DNA of 5,968 nt from Candidatus Blautia equi (lineage in GTDB: Bacteria > Bacillota > Clostridia > Lachnospirales > Lachnospiraceae). The first letter of the stretch is position 1; each line of letters starts with the position of its first letter. The stretch covers positions 1-5,968 of the forward strand of contig JAGHUU010000052.1 in the NCBI GenBank assembly GCA_018064695.1, read 5' to 3'. Position numbers and translations under genes: made by a program. The notes beneath the pieces are model-generated. The model was not told the DNA's origin, searched no databases, and saw only the letters and a program-made list of their open reading frames with translations. Shown piece by piece: positions 5,550 to 5,968 of this stretch.

Positions 5550-5968
5550 ATGAATTTAAAAACAAGAATACTCGTTGGTTTTATTCTGGTCATTTTGATG
5601 CCTATGCTCTTGCTGGCGGCAACTCTGTACGGCTACCAGAAAGCACAGGATCGGCGGATGGATCAGGAAACAGAGCTGGTGGAGATGATCTCCGATGAGT
5701 ATGTATATGACATTGCCATCGGAGGTTCTTCTTTAAGGGGCGGCAGGGTCCGGCTTATGAACCGGGATGTATTTATGTCCATCTCAGTGATCCTTCTTTT
5801 CACAGCAGTCTCTGTTGGTCTCTGGATCTACAGAAGTATCGCTTCCCCTCTGGTGAAGCTAAGGAAAGCCACGCAGAATATCAAGGAAGGCAATCTGGAC
5901 TTTGTGCTGGATGTGGAAGGCTCCGGTGAGTTTGCAGAGCTCTGTCAGGACTTTGAGGAGATGCGCAT
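5550..5968 (+). CDS. Sensor histidine kinase, N-terminal part (two TM helices plus HAMP), cut off by the window
   Basis: An open frame starts at ATG 5550, with AGGAG at 5539-5543 six bases upstream, and runs without a stop to the right edge; 139 codons are visible. The translation begins MNLKTRILVGF. Helix 1 covers about residues 6-27, an extracytoplasmic segment of only about 45 residues follows (28-72), then helix 2 (73-95). A HAMP linker covers about 93-139: the conserved Pro is P100, the first helix LVKLRKATQNIKEGNLDF follows, and the end EFAELCQDFEEMR is the classic end of the second HAMP helix. This layout is that of a membrane sensor histidine kinase; the DHp and ATPase domains would lie beyond the window, so a chemoreceptor or another HAMP protein is not strictly excluded. 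No response regulator gene precedes it; one may follow. The short sensor loop suggests sensing within or close to the membrane. Confidence 0.85.
   Translation, partial: MNLKTRILVGFILVILMPMLLLAATLYGYQKAQDRRMDQETELVEMISDEYVYDIAIGGSSLRGGRVRLMNRDVFMSISVILLFTAVSVGLWIYRSIASPLVKLRKATQNIKEGNLDFVLDVEGSGEFAELCQDFEEMR

Noticed and set aside
1..5968. CRISPR array, tRNA, rRNA, riboswitch or insertion sequence
   Set aside because: No regularly spaced repeats, no tRNA-like cloverleaf or rRNA sequence, no gap large enough for a riboswitch (the largest is 130 bases), and no transposase gene were found on reading both strands.

Overview
The window looks like ordinary chromosome from a Gram-positive, low-to-moderate GC anaerobe of the Clostridia, most likely a gut Lachnospiraceae-type bacterium. 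This rests on AGGAG-type ribosome binding sites at every visible start, extended -10 promoters, tight gene spacing and the style of the proteins. The placement is inferred from gene style; no marker gene fixes it.

Left part (1-3625, + strand): a four-gene, apparently co-transcribed cluster. It holds the 3' part of a MoxR-type AAA+ ATPase, a DUF58 protein whose start codon directly follows the MoxR stop, a multi-pass membrane protein that overlaps the DUF58 gene by ATGA, and, 35 bases on, a small two-TM DUF3592-like protein. MoxR plus DUF58 plus a membrane protein ending in a DUF4129-like tail is the known MoxR/DUF58/TgpA arrangement, in which the ATPase is thought to act on the vWA-like partner at the membrane. 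Here the membrane component is only 409 aa, and the extracytoplasmic transglutaminase domain usual in TgpA-type proteins is absent.

Middle (3626-3706): the 85-base gap between two convergent genes is almost filled by one very long hairpin with about 37 base pairs and a four-base loop. Each arm carries the same 11-base odd palindrome. It resembles a mobile or REP-like palindromic repeat more than a standard terminator, though it may also stop transcription from both sides. It is the most unusual DNA-level structure in the window.

Right part: a Nudix hydrolase gene on the minus strand (3711-4223) is divergent, across a 130-base promoter region, from a membrane-anchored calcineurin-like metallophosphoesterase (4354-5466). 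A sensor histidine kinase gene then begins at 5550 behind its own likely promoter and runs off the right edge after its HAMP domain. No RNA gene, CRISPR array, transposase or phage gene was seen. I found no convincing evidence of a wholly new system; the leads are the trimmed MoxR/DUF58/DUF4129 cluster with its DUF3592 partner, and the intergenic hairpin.
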